Below, one piece after another: positions 1 through 7,153 of a stretch of 9,873 nucleotides of DNA. Origin of the DNA: Methylococcaceae bacterium NSP1-2 (GTDB lineage Bacteria > Pseudomonadota > Gammaproteobacteria > Methylococcales > Methylomonadaceae); NCBI GenBank assembly GCA_002256685.1, contig NQJH01000184.1, positions 1 to 9,873 of the forward strand, given 5' to 3'. Every line of letters starts with the position of its first letter. Within the stretch, counting starts at the first letter, position 1. The notes below the pieces were generated by a model, which saw only the letters and a program-made list of their open reading frames with translations, was not told where the DNA came from and made no database searches. A program made the position numbers and the translations under genes.

Positions 1-679
1 AACGCCACGAAAAATCTTTCATCTTATCGCCTAAGTTGAAAGCATATTCTTGTGAGTCATAGGTTTTATTTTTGCCATAAAAACCAAAAGTCTGCCAAGT
101 GGTTTTAATGTCTGCGCTGGCTTCAAATTTTTCTGGCATTTTAGTAGTCATCTCGATGACACCACCGATAGAGTTACCCGAATACATTGCAGAGAAAGGA
201 CCGTACATCACATCAACCCGTTCAATTTCATTAGGCGATACCATGTTCCAACGTGGTGAACCTGTGTTGCCATTGTTATTGCCTAGCAAGGAAGACAACT
301 GAATACCATCGGCATAAATTAAACCTCGCGCACTTAAACCCGTACCCGAAGTACGCCAACCCACAGGCGCGTTAGTATCACCGACATAACGTTTACGCAC
401 CTGAATGCTGGGCAGGTATTTAACGGTGTCCTCCGCGTTCATCGCGTTGATGGTGTTATCTATTTGTTTAGCGGTAACGCTTTCTGTAGTGGCAGGTAGT
501 TGATATTTCTCTTTAGTGGTCATCTCCGCTGGTGAGGCTTTGTCGGTGACGGTCATTTCTGGCATTTCTTTAGCCGTATCAGTCTTTGCAGGTGTTTTGC
601 TTTCAGCAATAGCGAATGGTGAGGTCAATAGCAGTACACACAGTAAGGTGCGTGGAAAGGGGGGTTGAGTATGAATCAT
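1..679 (-). CDS. TonB-dependent outer-membrane receptor, N-terminal part (cut by the window edge)
   Basis: This is the first ~226 residues of a TonB-dependent receptor, a 22-strand outer-membrane barrel that imports a scarce ligand using energy passed on by TonB-ExbB-ExbD. The ATG at 679 opens a signal peptide with hydrophobic core LLCVLLLTSPFAIA, likely cut after AIA. Residues 41-46 (EMTVTD) look like the TonB box. The plug follows, with EDTVKYLPSIQVRKRY, SARGLIYADGIQL and the typical YGPFSAMYSGNSIGGVIEM near residues 165-183. A purine-rich GAGAAG lies just upstream of the ATG. It is a paralogue of the receptor at 744-3149, from which it is separated by 64 bp on the same strand, so the two may be co-transcribed. 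The barrel is outside the window, so the substrate cannot be inferred; siderophore, copper, lanthanide and cobalamin receptors all share this plug style. Confidence 0.93.
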   Translation of the reverse strand, partial: MIHTQPPFPRTLLCVLLLTSPFAIAESKTPAKTDTAKEMPEMTVTDKASPAEMTTKEKYQLPATTESVTAKQIDNTINAMNAEDTVKYLPSIQVRKRYVGDTNAPVGWRTSGTGLSARGLIYADGIQLSSLLGNNNGNTGSPRWNMVSPNEIERVDVMYGPFSAMYSGNSIGGVIEMTTKMPEKFEASADIKTTWQTFGFYGKNKTYDSQEYAFNLGDKMKDFSWR

Positions 680-693
680 AGTCTTCTCGGATA

Positions 694-705
694 TTATTAT
701 AATAA
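694..705. repeat. 12-bp perfect AT palindrome TTATTATAATAA before the second receptor gene
   Basis: The sequence is its own reverse complement and contains a perfect TATAAT on the minus strand (701-696), 16 bp before the ATG at 679. No recognisable -35 hexamer lies 16-18 bp further upstream, where the hairpin at 710-732 sits, so a promoter is possible but weakly supported. It could equally be AT-rich spacer. Confidence 0.35.
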
Positions 706-709
706 GTGA

Positions 710-732
710 TAGGGTACGCATTGCGTACCCTA
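710..732. promoter_or_regulatory. Intergenic hairpin between the two receptor genes
   Basis: TAGGGTACGC (710-719) and its exact reverse complement (723-732) flank a 3-base loop, giving a 10-bp GC-containing stem. It begins 11 bp after the stop codon of the upstream receptor. On the minus (transcribed) strand the stem is followed by mixed AT sequence and not by a U-run, so it is not a classic intrinsic terminator in that direction. A T5 run (734-738) follows it on the plus strand, where no gene is seen. It may be a partial terminator, an mRNA 3'-end stabiliser or a processing site that uncouples expression of the two receptors. Confidence 0.5.
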
Positions 733-743
733 CTTTTTAGTGG

Positions 744-3149
744 TTAATATTTAAACGACGCATTCACAAAAAAAGTGCGTTGTGGAAAAGGGTGGTTTTC
801 AAAGGCATTGGTATTAAAGACATTATCAATACCTGCCGAAACACTGCTTTTTAAATTTTTATAGACAGGGAGTTTATAAACGGTTTTTAAATCCACAAAC
901 GTGGATTCATCCGTACCACCCATCACCTGACTGGCGACATCGGTATTGGTCAAGGTTTGGAAAGAATCACTGCGATAGCGAACACCAACCGATCCATCCC
1001 ACACAGGCATAATGTGGTAAGTGACCGTACCATTAATTTGTAGTCTAGGAATACGATCCCACTGATTACCAACTAATATCTGGTTACGCGCATTTTTGGT
1101 AATTTCTTTATCCATGATCGTGGTGTTGAGCATCAGATCAACAGGTAGTTTGAATACTTCATTTTGTTGAAAGGTTAAATCGACACCAACGGTTTTTGTT
1201 TGGTCAATCGGCAAAAAGGTCGTGGTCGTTTGACCATTAATCGTTTGTTGCGTATTGGCAATTTCATCGCCGACTTTATCGTAGAAGATATTTGCACGGA
1301 CGTAACCTCTGGGAAGATCGTACTGCACCATGAAATTATTAAACAAACCATGTTCAGGGCCTAAACCAGGAAAGGCAATGGTTTGACTGTTTAACCTAGA
1401 TTGACTGGTGAACATTTCTTCAGCAATCGGAAAGCGATAGGCTTTAGAGAATGAATAACGGAATGTCCACGCATTGGGCGAAAACTCTATGGAAGCCTTG
1501 GGAGAAATGCGTGAGGCATCACGGTTTTCATAATTTTGGATGCGTAATTTTGACGTGGCAGGCAAGGTGTAATCATAAGCATGACCATCGGATGCTTGCC
1601 AAATGTCATATCTCGCGCCTGCCATCACACTCCAATCAGGTAAAAATCGCCATTCCATCTGTGAAAACAGCGCGTTAGTTTGGGTTGTACCGCCATTATC
1701 ATTAAGCACCGCATTGGTCGTACCCGCCGCATAATTGTTGCTGCTATAGGTTTTAACGCCCAAAGTAGCGTGGTTAAATTGATAACCACCCATGAACGAC
1801 AAATCATCGCGCCCTAAGAATTTATCAGTGGCGAGTTTCAAATCATAGGTTGCCCACCACGGTTTTTCATCGACAATCTGACCTTTATTTTGATTGAGTG
1901 GATGGTTAGGATTGAGATTGGAACTGACCGCATGGTTTTTAGCATCATAATAACTCGCGGTGGTATCAATTTTCCAATTGGTGGATATTTTGCCTTTTAA
2001 ACTTAAACCGTAGTTGTAGGCGTTGCGTTCGGTAGTACTAACACCAAATACTGAACCAGGAACGACGATATTTTTATTAAAGAGTGCATCGTAATAGTTG
2101 GTATTAGCAGACAAGCCACCACCATTAGGATTGGCTTTAGTTGCTGCGGTTGCGCCGCCCCAGTTGGTAGTGCCATTGGCGTTTCTTAGCAAGCTATTGG
2201 GATTATCAACAGTATCTTGGCGATTTTCATAAGCGAAGGTGAAGCGACCTTGTAAATCCTCGGTAAAGTCATAACCCATCTTCATTTTATACAAATCAGT
2301 AATGGGTTGAGATGTACCAATATCACCGTAAGCAATTGCAGGTGCGGCGGAGGGGAGTTGATAATTTTCACCGCCTGTTACTCTACCAAGTGCGGCTTGT
2401 GCGGTTCTTTGCGCAGCGGTGCCAGTTAGTGGAGTAGTCTGAGCTGCTGCATTGATAGTTTGTGGCTGACCTTCGTTTTCCAGATGGTTGTAAGAACCCC
2501 AAATACTGAACTTATCAAAGCGGTTGCCCGCAGACACAAAGGTTTTAAAGCCATCTAAGGTTTCATTACGTCCTGAACGGTGCATGGTTTGGAACATCCC
2601 CATTGCATCGACTTGGGCTTCAAATTTATCAGGCATTTTGGTGATTAGATTCACCACACCACCCATTGAATTACCGCTATATTGGGCTGAAAAAGGGCCA
2701 TAAAGCACTTCTGAGTATTCAATTTCACTCGGAGAAACCATAGACCAGCGTGGTGCGCCGCTGAACGTAGTTCGCAACGGATTATGTAACGGCATTCCGT
2801 CACCATAAACCATTGAGTGCGCGGTTTGAAACGAGTTTGAGCCACGAATTCCCAACGTGCCATTAGGATCACCCATGTAGCGTTTGCGTATCAATACACC
2901 CGGTGAATATCTCAAAGTATCTTCAGAAGTAGTGGCATTGATTTTGGTTTTAATATCAAGCGCGTCAACTGTATAACTAGGGGTTGCCTTGCTGGTGTTT
3001 GGAAATAACCGATCGGTAAGATTGGCATCTGTTACCGTCATTTCTGGCATTTCTTTGGTTTTATCAGCCGTTGCAGGTTTAGCGATAGCATCGGCAGCTA
3101 TCGCGCTGCTCAAATAACCTACACCTAAGAGTAATACAATTTTTTTCAC
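744..3149 (-). CDS. TonB-dependent outer-membrane receptor, complete
   Basis: This is a full-length TonB-dependent receptor of 801 residues from GTG at 3149. I chose this start because AAGGAAAG lies 6 bp upstream and the protein then opens with an ideal signal peptide, KKIVLLLGVGYLSSAIA, cut before ADA. A TTG 30 bp upstream would add ten polar residues ahead of it. Residues 36-41 (EMTVTD) are the probable TonB box. The plug spans about 55-180 and contains EDTLRYSPGVLIRKRYMGD, GIRGSN, VYGDGMPL, and SEVLYGPFSAQYSGNSMGG followed by VVNLITKMP. The remainder is barrel, with alternating aromatic strands, Gly/Asn-rich loops, a near-terminal GIDNVFNTNAFENHPFPQR and a terminal aromatic residue (FFVNASFKY) fitting the BAM insertion signal. 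It shares its TonB-box region and plug with the receptor at 1-679. The ligand is not evident, and no Fur-box-like sequence was recognised upstream. Confidence 0.95.
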   Translation of the reverse strand: MKKIVLLLGVGYLSSAIAADAIAKPATADKTKEMPEMTVTDANLTDRLFPNTSKATPSYTVDALDIKTKINATTSEDTLRYSPGVLIRKRYMGDPNGTLGIRGSNSFQTAHSMVYGDGMPLHNPLRTTFSGAPRWSMVSPSEIEYSEVLYGPFSAQYSGNSMGGVVNLITKMPDKFEAQVDAMGMFQTMHRSGRNETLDGFKTFVSAGNRFDKFSIWGSYNHLENEGQPQTINAAAQTTPLTGTAAQRTAQAALGRVTGGENYQLPSAAPAIAYGDIGTSQPITDLYKMKMGYDFTEDLQGRFTFAYENRQDTVDNPNSLLRNANGTTNWGGATAATKANPNGGGLSANTNYYDALFNKNIVVPGSVFGVSTTERNAYNYGLSLKGKISTNWKIDTTASYYDAKNHAVSSNLNPNHPLNQNKGQIVDEKPWWATYDLKLATDKFLGRDDLSFMGGYQFNHATLGVKTYSSNNYAAGTTNAVLNDNGGTTQTNALFSQMEWRFLPDWSVMAGARYDIWQASDGHAYDYTLPATSKLRIQNYENRDASRISPKASIEFSPNAWTFRYSFSKAYRFPIAEEMFTSQSRLNSQTIAFPGLGPEHGLFNNFMVQYDLPRGYVRANIFYDKVGDEIANTQQTINGQTTTTFLPIDQTKTVGVDLTFQQNEVFKLPVDLMLNTTIMDKEITKNARNQILVGNQWDRIPRLQINGTVTYHIMPVWDGSVGVRYRSDSFQTLTNTDVASQVMGGTDESTFVDLKTVYKLPVYKNLKSSVSAGIDNVFNTNAFENHPFPQRTFFVNASFKY

Positions 3150-3152
3150 GCG

Positions 3153-3160
3153 CTTTCCTT
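3153..3160 (-). promoter_or_regulatory. Ribosome binding site fixing the GTG start of the complete receptor
   Basis: On the minus strand AAGGAAAG precedes GTG (3149) with about 6 bases between the AGGA core and the start. This supports GTG over the upstream in-frame TTG at 3179, which would place the binding site inside the coding sequence. Confidence 0.75.
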
Positions 3161-3299
3161 TGTTGTAATTTTTACACAATTAGTGGTAATTGGGCAATAA
3201 TATAAGCAAAATTCAAGCCAAATTAAAAATGTTGCGTATTTCCGTACTAAAACACCTTAGTAAAGAGAAAATACAAGCTGATTTTATGAAAAAAATGAG

Positions 3300-3316
3300 T
3301 GATATGACGCATATCA
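3300..3316. promoter_or_regulatory. Inverted repeat TGATATG-acg-CATATCA upstream of the receptor genes
   Basis: Two perfect 7-bp half sites are separated by 3 bp, about 150 bp upstream of the receptor start and downstream of apaH. The symmetry suggests a dimeric regulator site. The spacing does not match FNR (TTGAT-N4-ATCAA) or Fur. It abuts a second inverted repeat starting at 3317. Confidence 0.45.
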
Positions 3317-3332
3317 TGTGTTAAATAACACA
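3317..3332. promoter_or_regulatory. CRP-like inverted repeat TGTGTTAAATAACACA
   Basis: A 16-bp near-continuous palindrome (7-bp arms, 2-bp centre). The TGTG-N8-CACA outline has the spacing of CRP-family sites (TGTGA-N6-TCACA), although the inner A/T positions are swapped. It starts at the base after the 3300-3316 repeat, so the two could form a compound operator for the receptor genes. Which protein binds it is unknown. Confidence 0.4.
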
Positions 3333-3404
3333 GTTTAATAAATCGCCTTCATGAAACCCTGTTAAAACCGACTTGTAGAGAGTGCTAAACGAGGATAATC
3401 GGAT

Positions 3405-3435
3405 AAAAAACTATTTTGTGGGTTTTTTAAAACCC
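3405..3435 (-). terminator. Possible weak terminator at the 3' end of apaH
   Basis: On the minus strand GGGTTT-TAAA-AAACCC (3435-3420) lies in the last codons of apaH. After a 9-base spacer it is followed by six Ts (3410-3405), just past the TAG stop. The long spacer weakens the case for an intrinsic terminator, but nothing better lies between apaH and the receptor. Confidence 0.3.
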
Positions 3436-4235
3436 TGACAATCAATGCTGATGCGTTGTACGGGGTTATCTAATTTTAAAGCGGTTAATTGCCCACCCCA
3501 AAGACAACCGGTATCAATCGCGTAACAATTAGGTCCTTCATAATAGCCTAGCGTAGACCAGTGACCGAAGATGACCCGCATATCAGCATTTTTACGATTG
3601 GGTACGTCAAACCACGGTAATAAATGTTCAGGCTGAGACCCTAAACAACCGCTGTTAGCAAAGTCTAAGCGACCTTCGGCATCGCAATAACGCATTCGGG
3701 TAAAGCAGTTAATAATAAAGCGTAGCCGTGACATGCCTCTTAGATTAGGTGACCAAAGATTAGGTTTGTTGCCATACATTTGTTTTAAAAAGTTCTGATA
3801 ATCCGGTCTTCTTAATGCCTGTTCTGCGATTAACGCCATTTTTTGGGTTTTTTTAAAATCCCACTGCGGTGGTAAACCCGCATGAACTAAACAAAAATTC
3901 TCATTGTAATGAAACAATGGTTGATGTCTGAGCCAATCAATCAGCTCGTTTCTATCGGGTGATTCCAGCACTTGATTTAACGCATCTTTTTTATTGGTCG
4001 CTCTCTCCATACACGAGGCGGCTAGCAAGTGCATATCATGATTACCCAATACGGTCACCGCAGAACTGCCCAATGATTTAACAAAGCGTAGCGTTTCTAA
4101 GGATTTAGGACCACGATTCACCAAATCACCAGCAAACCAAAGCTGATCAGTGGTTTTATCAAAAGCAATTGCATCAAGTAGTCTTAATAAATCATCAAAA
4201 CAGCCCTGAATATCACCAATAGCGTAAATAGACAT
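3411..4235 (-). CDS. apaH: Symmetrical bis(5'-nucleosyl)-tetraphosphatase ApaH
   Basis: ApaH is a cytoplasmic metallophosphatase that splits diadenosine tetraphosphate into two ADP, and it is reported to decap Np4-capped RNA. The 274 residues compare with 280 in E. coli, so it is full length. The metal-binding motifs appear in order: GDIQG at 8-12, GDLVNRG at 36-42 (ApaH normally lacks the second Asp of the general PPP motif), GNHD at 64-67, VHAG at 117-120, FGHWS at 223-227 and the C-terminal AIDTGCLWGG at 239-248. It begins 5 bp after the apaG stop with no strong ribosome binding site, which implies translational coupling to apaG. Since apaG itself is damaged at its 5' end, apaH expression may be altered although its own sequence is intact. 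Confidence 0.95.
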   Translation of the reverse strand: MSIYAIGDIQGCFDDLLRLLDAIAFDKTTDQLWFAGDLVNRGPKSLETLRFVKSLGSSAVTVLGNHDMHLLAASCMERATNKKDALNQVLESPDRNELIDWLRHQPLFHYNENFCLVHAGLPPQWDFKKTQKMALIAEQALRRPDYQNFLKQMYGNKPNLWSPNLRGMSRLRFIINCFTRMRYCDAEGRLDFANSGCLGSQPEHLLPWFDVPNRKNADMRVIFGHWSTLGYYEGPNCYAIDTGCLWGGQLTALKLDNPVQRISIDCQGFKKPTK

Positions 4236-4240
4236 TTTAA

Positions 4241-4498
4241 TTAATGTAAAACTCTGGGAATGGACAAGGTAAATTGAGGAATGGGCGCGTCAAAATCATC
4301 ACCATCATCTGAACGCATTGTATAGTGACCCTGCATAATACCGACGGGGGTTTCCAATATCGCGCCGCTAGTATAGCGAAAGCTTTCACCCGGTTTAAGA
4401 TAAGGTTGCTCACCAATTACCCCTTCACCACGCACTTCCTGAACTTTGCCGTTTGCATCGGTAATTAACCAATGTCGCTGTAATAATTTTGCAGACAC
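4241..4498 (-). CDS. apaG: ApaG, N-terminally truncated
   Basis: ApaG (about 125 residues) is a small fibronectin-type-III-fold protein of unclear function encoded beside apaH. The recognisable core is present: LLQRHWLITDANGKVQEV, the glycine-rich GEGVIGEQP, LKPGESFRYTSGA, ETPVGIMQGHY and a C-terminal IPRVLH. From GTG at 4498 (AAGG five bases upstream) only 85 residues can be made. Reading further upstream in the same frame gives YAYTITITNEGAV, the expected preceding ApaG strand, but then an in-frame TAA at 4537-4535 with no ATG, GTG or TTG before it. About the first 35-40 residues of the family are therefore missing. The result is either a shortened protein or a broken gene. The usual upstream neighbours pdxA and ksgA are absent; a divergent signalling gene lies there. 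Confidence 0.8.
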   Translation of the reverse strand: MSAKLLQRHWLITDANGKVQEVRGEGVIGEQPYLKPGESFRYTSGAILETPVGIMQGHYTMRSDDGDDFDAPIPQFTLSIPRVLH

Positions 4499-4834
4499 TG
4501 CGCCTTCATTAGTAATGGTAATGGTGTAAGCATATTATTTTTTTCATTCATGGTTAGATTATTATGTAGTGTGTTGATTATTTCATCGTAACTGATAGTT
4601 AAACGCAAATAACGATTGTCTATCAAAAGGCTAAACATAACAGATTATCATATCAACTCAAATCCTGATACGGATTATGGCTAGACGGATTTTAACGCTA
4701 GCAAAATCTTTCACTCTAACTTTCGAGTTAGGCTAAACTGGACATCACACACGCTAGCCGTCACTCACCACCAAGTTACTGATATAAGCCAGCACTGACA
4801 CTATTCTATCCGAGTTTACGGATCATCAAAATTT
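4499..4834. other. 336-bp gap between truncated apaG and the divergent signalling gene
   Basis: No complete gene was found. It contains the remnant ApaG codons up to the TAA at 4537-4535, an AT-rich stretch (4535-4680), a hairpin with a TTCG loop (4716-4731), a direct repeat ACGCTAGC (4695-4702 and 4751-4758), and a 5-bp inverted repeat ATCCG/CGGAT (4808-4823) just before the plus-strand ATG. It should hold the promoter of the 4835 gene, but no confident -35/-10 pair stands out. It does not match the c-di-GMP riboswitch consensus by eye. Confidence 0.5.
4716..4731 (+). promoter_or_regulatory. Hairpin with TTCG tetraloop in the leader of the HD-GYP gene
   Basis: CTAACT-TTCG-AGTTAG forms a 6-bp stem with a UUCG loop if transcribed in the plus direction, about 105 bp before the start codon at 4835. 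No U-run follows, so it is not a terminator. It may be leader structure. The loop is not closed by the C-G pair typical of extra-stable UUCG loops. Confidence 0.3.
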
Positions 4835-7153
4835 ATGACCTACATAGGAAAAAAAACGGCTAATCTGCTTTTTATTATCATCGTGCTAGTAACGGCTGGC
4901 TTTATGTTGTCTAGCCTTGAAACCGCAAGGCAACAACAAATACAGCTTTCCAAACAAAAACTGCTGCAAGAAGCGATTGCACATTTTGATAATATGGTGG
5001 TTACTCGAAGCTGGAGTGCTATATACGGTGGTGTTTACGTTAAACAAAACGCGGAGTTAGTACCGAATCCTTATCTAAAAGACAATTTCATTCTGGATGC
5101 GCAAGGCAACACACTCATCAAAATTAACCCTGCGTGGATGACGCGGCAAATTTCAGAACTTTCCAATCAGCGCAGTCGCTATTTTTATAAAATTACCAGT
5201 TTAAAACCGCTAAATCCAAATAATGCCGCTGATGCGTTTGAAACCGAAGCACTCCGCTATTTTGAAAACCACCGTGATGAAAAATACTACTATCACCTGA
5301 GTAGCGATAATAAAGCCTTTGATTTTATGGGTGCGTTAAAAATAGAACCCGCCTGTTTGCAATGTCACGAAAACCAAGGTTATCGACTAGGTGATGTACG
5401 CGGCGGTATTCGCGTTTCCATCCCCACTGATTTATTTCAACAAGAGATGCACGCGCTACAATTACAGACCAGAAAAAGCCAGTTTTTTGTCTTGCTAAGT
5501 GCTGTGATTGTCTTGAGCATTTTCTACTATTTTTTAAGAATAATTTATCGTTATCAAAAAAACATTGAACAAACCAATAAATCCCTAGAAGCAAGAGTCC
5601 TCGAAAGAACGCAGGGCTTAGAAAAAATGTATCAGCACGAAAAATACGTTAAAGACCTGCTAAGCACCCTATCCGATGTTAATGAATTATTGTTAACAGC
5701 AATTTCTGTGGAAAGCGTGCTACAAAATAGCGTAGAGCAACTGGCGAACCATCCCTATTATCATTGTATCTGGGTCGGTTTAATCGACAATGATCGTTTA
5801 GATATTGCCCATAAAGCCGATAAAAATAACGCTATGCTTGAGCAAAACAGCTATCACTTAAGCTGTGAAGTCGCTAATCAACAAGTATCAGCAGCGGCTC
5901 AGGCAATCGCGCACAATCGCACAATCATTGAACGCTATAAACCTGTACAGCAAGAACAAGACTCTGAAACACCTTTACATTGGTTTATTGCTATTCCTCT
6001 GCAATATCCTGAGGCGCAAGTATTCGGCGTGTTTGCTATTTACTCAGAGCGTACCGAAGGCTTTGAAGCTGAAGAAGTGAATATACTGGAAAGGCTGGCG
6101 ATGGATCTAGGCTTAATCCTGCATTCGCATCAACAAAAAGCCATTTTAGAAAAAATGGAAACTAATCGAATTTCCAATTATGAAGAAACGATTCTCGCCT
6201 TCGTCAATATTATTGAACAACGTGACACCTATACCGCTGGTCATACCATTCGAGTTGCAGAATATTGTAAAAAAATCGCCCTTGCTTTAGGTATCGATGC
6301 AGAGACTACTAAAAAACTAGAGCAAGCCGCTATTCTTCATGATATAGGCAAAGTCGCCACACCGGATGCAGTGCTGTTAAAACCGGGGCAACTCACCGCT
6401 ATTGAATATGAGTTAATCAAACAACATGCTTATGCGGGTTATAACATGTTATCCAAAATTGATATGTACAAAGACCTTGCAGAAATTATTCGTTATCATC
6501 ATGCCCGCTATGATGGCAAAGGTTATCCAGAAACCCATCATCCTGATGAGGTGCCGTTTTTATCCTACATTATGGCAGTTGCCGATGCTTTTGATGCCAT
6601 GACGACCAATCGTATTTATAAACCAAGACAAACCGTTGCTGAAGCTTTAGCAGAAATCAAACGTTATTCAGGCACACAATTTCATCCGAAAGTGGCTAAA
6701 ATTGCGATTGAAGTATTGGATAACATTGAAATTATTCAGACCAGTCAAGCACCTAGCAATGAATTAGAACAAAAACGGTTTTCTTATTTTTTCTGTGATT
6801 CGTTAACCGAACTTTATAACGAAAGTTATTTACAAATTGCCCTAACCAATACCGAGCATAAGCATATTGTTTTAGTTTTGTGCTTATTAAATGACTTTTC
6901 CCAATACAACAAAAAACACGGCTGGAATGAGGGTAATAAACTATTGATACAATTGGCAAAAGAACTTAAAGCCCAGTTTCCGCAGGCGACTGTTTTTCGT
7001 TATCACGGTGATGACTTTGTATTGTTATTTGAACAGCCGATAGTCTGGGATAAAACTTATTTTAAACAAATGCCGCTGCTCAGAGGTAACAGTATTGACG
7101 TACAAGTCAAACAGTTTGAGATGGAAGCGGGGCATCATGGTATGCCTTTTTAG
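4835..7153 (+). CDS. Membrane haem-type sensor with GAF, HD-GYP phosphodiesterase and degenerate GGDEF-like tail
   Basis: This 772-residue protein is predicted to degrade cyclic di-GMP in response to a periplasmic signal. An N-terminal membrane segment (about 8-28) and a second (about 216-237) bracket a periplasmic Tll0287-like/DUF3365 domain carrying CLQCH (174-178), the CxxCH motif for covalent haem. A coiled-coil linker follows (240-275), then a GAF-like domain (about 275-435). The HD-GYP domain (about 450-630) has the expected ligands: E461, H470, H502-D503 in HDIGK, H531, H555-H556, D584, and the GYP signature DGKGYP (560-565). The C-terminus resembles a GGDEF domain (DSLTELYN at 655-662, then RYHGDDF at 722-728), but the signature is HGDDF and only ~117 residues remain, so cyclase activity is doubtful. 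The ATG at 4835 has no strong ribosome binding site. The stop overlaps the coaX stop from the opposite strand by 4 bp. Confidence 0.92.
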   Translation: MTYIGKKTANLLFIIIVLVTAGFMLSSLETARQQQIQLSKQKLLQEAIAHFDNMVVTRSWSAIYGGVYVKQNAELVPNPYLKDNFILDAQGNTLIKINPAWMTRQISELSNQRSRYFYKITSLKPLNPNNAADAFETEALRYFENHRDEKYYYHLSSDNKAFDFMGALKIEPACLQCHENQGYRLGDVRGGIRVSIPTDLFQQEMHALQLQTRKSQFFVLLSAVIVLSIFYYFLRIIYRYQKNIEQTNKSLEARVLERTQGLEKMYQHEKYVKDLLSTLSDVNELLLTAISVESVLQNSVEQLANHPYYHCIWVGLIDNDRLDIAHKADKNNAMLEQNSYHLSCEVANQQVSAAAQAIAHNRTIIERYKPVQQEQDSETPLHWFIAIPLQYPEAQVFGVFAIYSERTEGFEAEEVNILERLAMDLGLILHSHQQKAILEKMETNRISNYEETILAFVNIIEQRDTYTAGHTIRVAEYCKKIALALGIDAETTKKLEQAAILHDIGKVATPDAVLLKPGQLTAIEYELIKQHAYAGYNMLSKIDMYKDLAEIIRYHHARYDGKGYPETHHPDEVPFLSYIMAVADAFDAMTTNRIYKPRQTVAEALAEIKRYSGTQFHPKVAKIAIEVLDNIEIIQTSQAPSNELEQKRFSYFFCDSLTELYNESYLQIALTNTEHKHIVLVLCLLNDFSQYNKKHGWNEGNKLLIQLAKELKAQFPQATVFRYHGDDFVLLFEQPIVWDKTYFKQMPLLRGNSIDVQVKQFEMEAGHHGMPF

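Noticed and set aside
1451..1678. Plus-strand and other-frame ORFs inside the complete receptor (also 1625-1807 and 2651-2872)
   Set aside because: They are shadows of a strongly conserved receptor frame, with no family likeness or ribosome binding sites.
3150..3410. Fur box or sigma-70 promoter for the receptors
   Set aside because: No GATAAT-array resembling a Fur box was seen. TATATT-like hexamers exist but lack a convincing -35 at proper spacing.
4535..4560. Seven-A run before apaG as a simple homopolymer error hiding the true N-terminus
   Set aside because: Changing the run length does not remove the in-frame TAA just downstream, and none of the three upstream frames encodes the expected ApaG N-terminal residues.
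4465..4638. A 57-codon minus-strand frame (ATG at 4638) overlapping the start of apaG in another frame
   Set aside because: It begins with natural-looking residues (LLIDNRYLRLTISYDEII) but runs into apaG coding DNA out of frame, has no ribosome binding site, and its second half is shadow sequence. The DNRYL stretch resembles ApaG but the residues before it do not.
4660..4834. c-di-GMP riboswitch upstream of the HD-GYP gene
   Set aside because: Stems can be drawn here, but the conserved GEMM core sequences were not found, and HD-GYP genes are not usually preceded by one.
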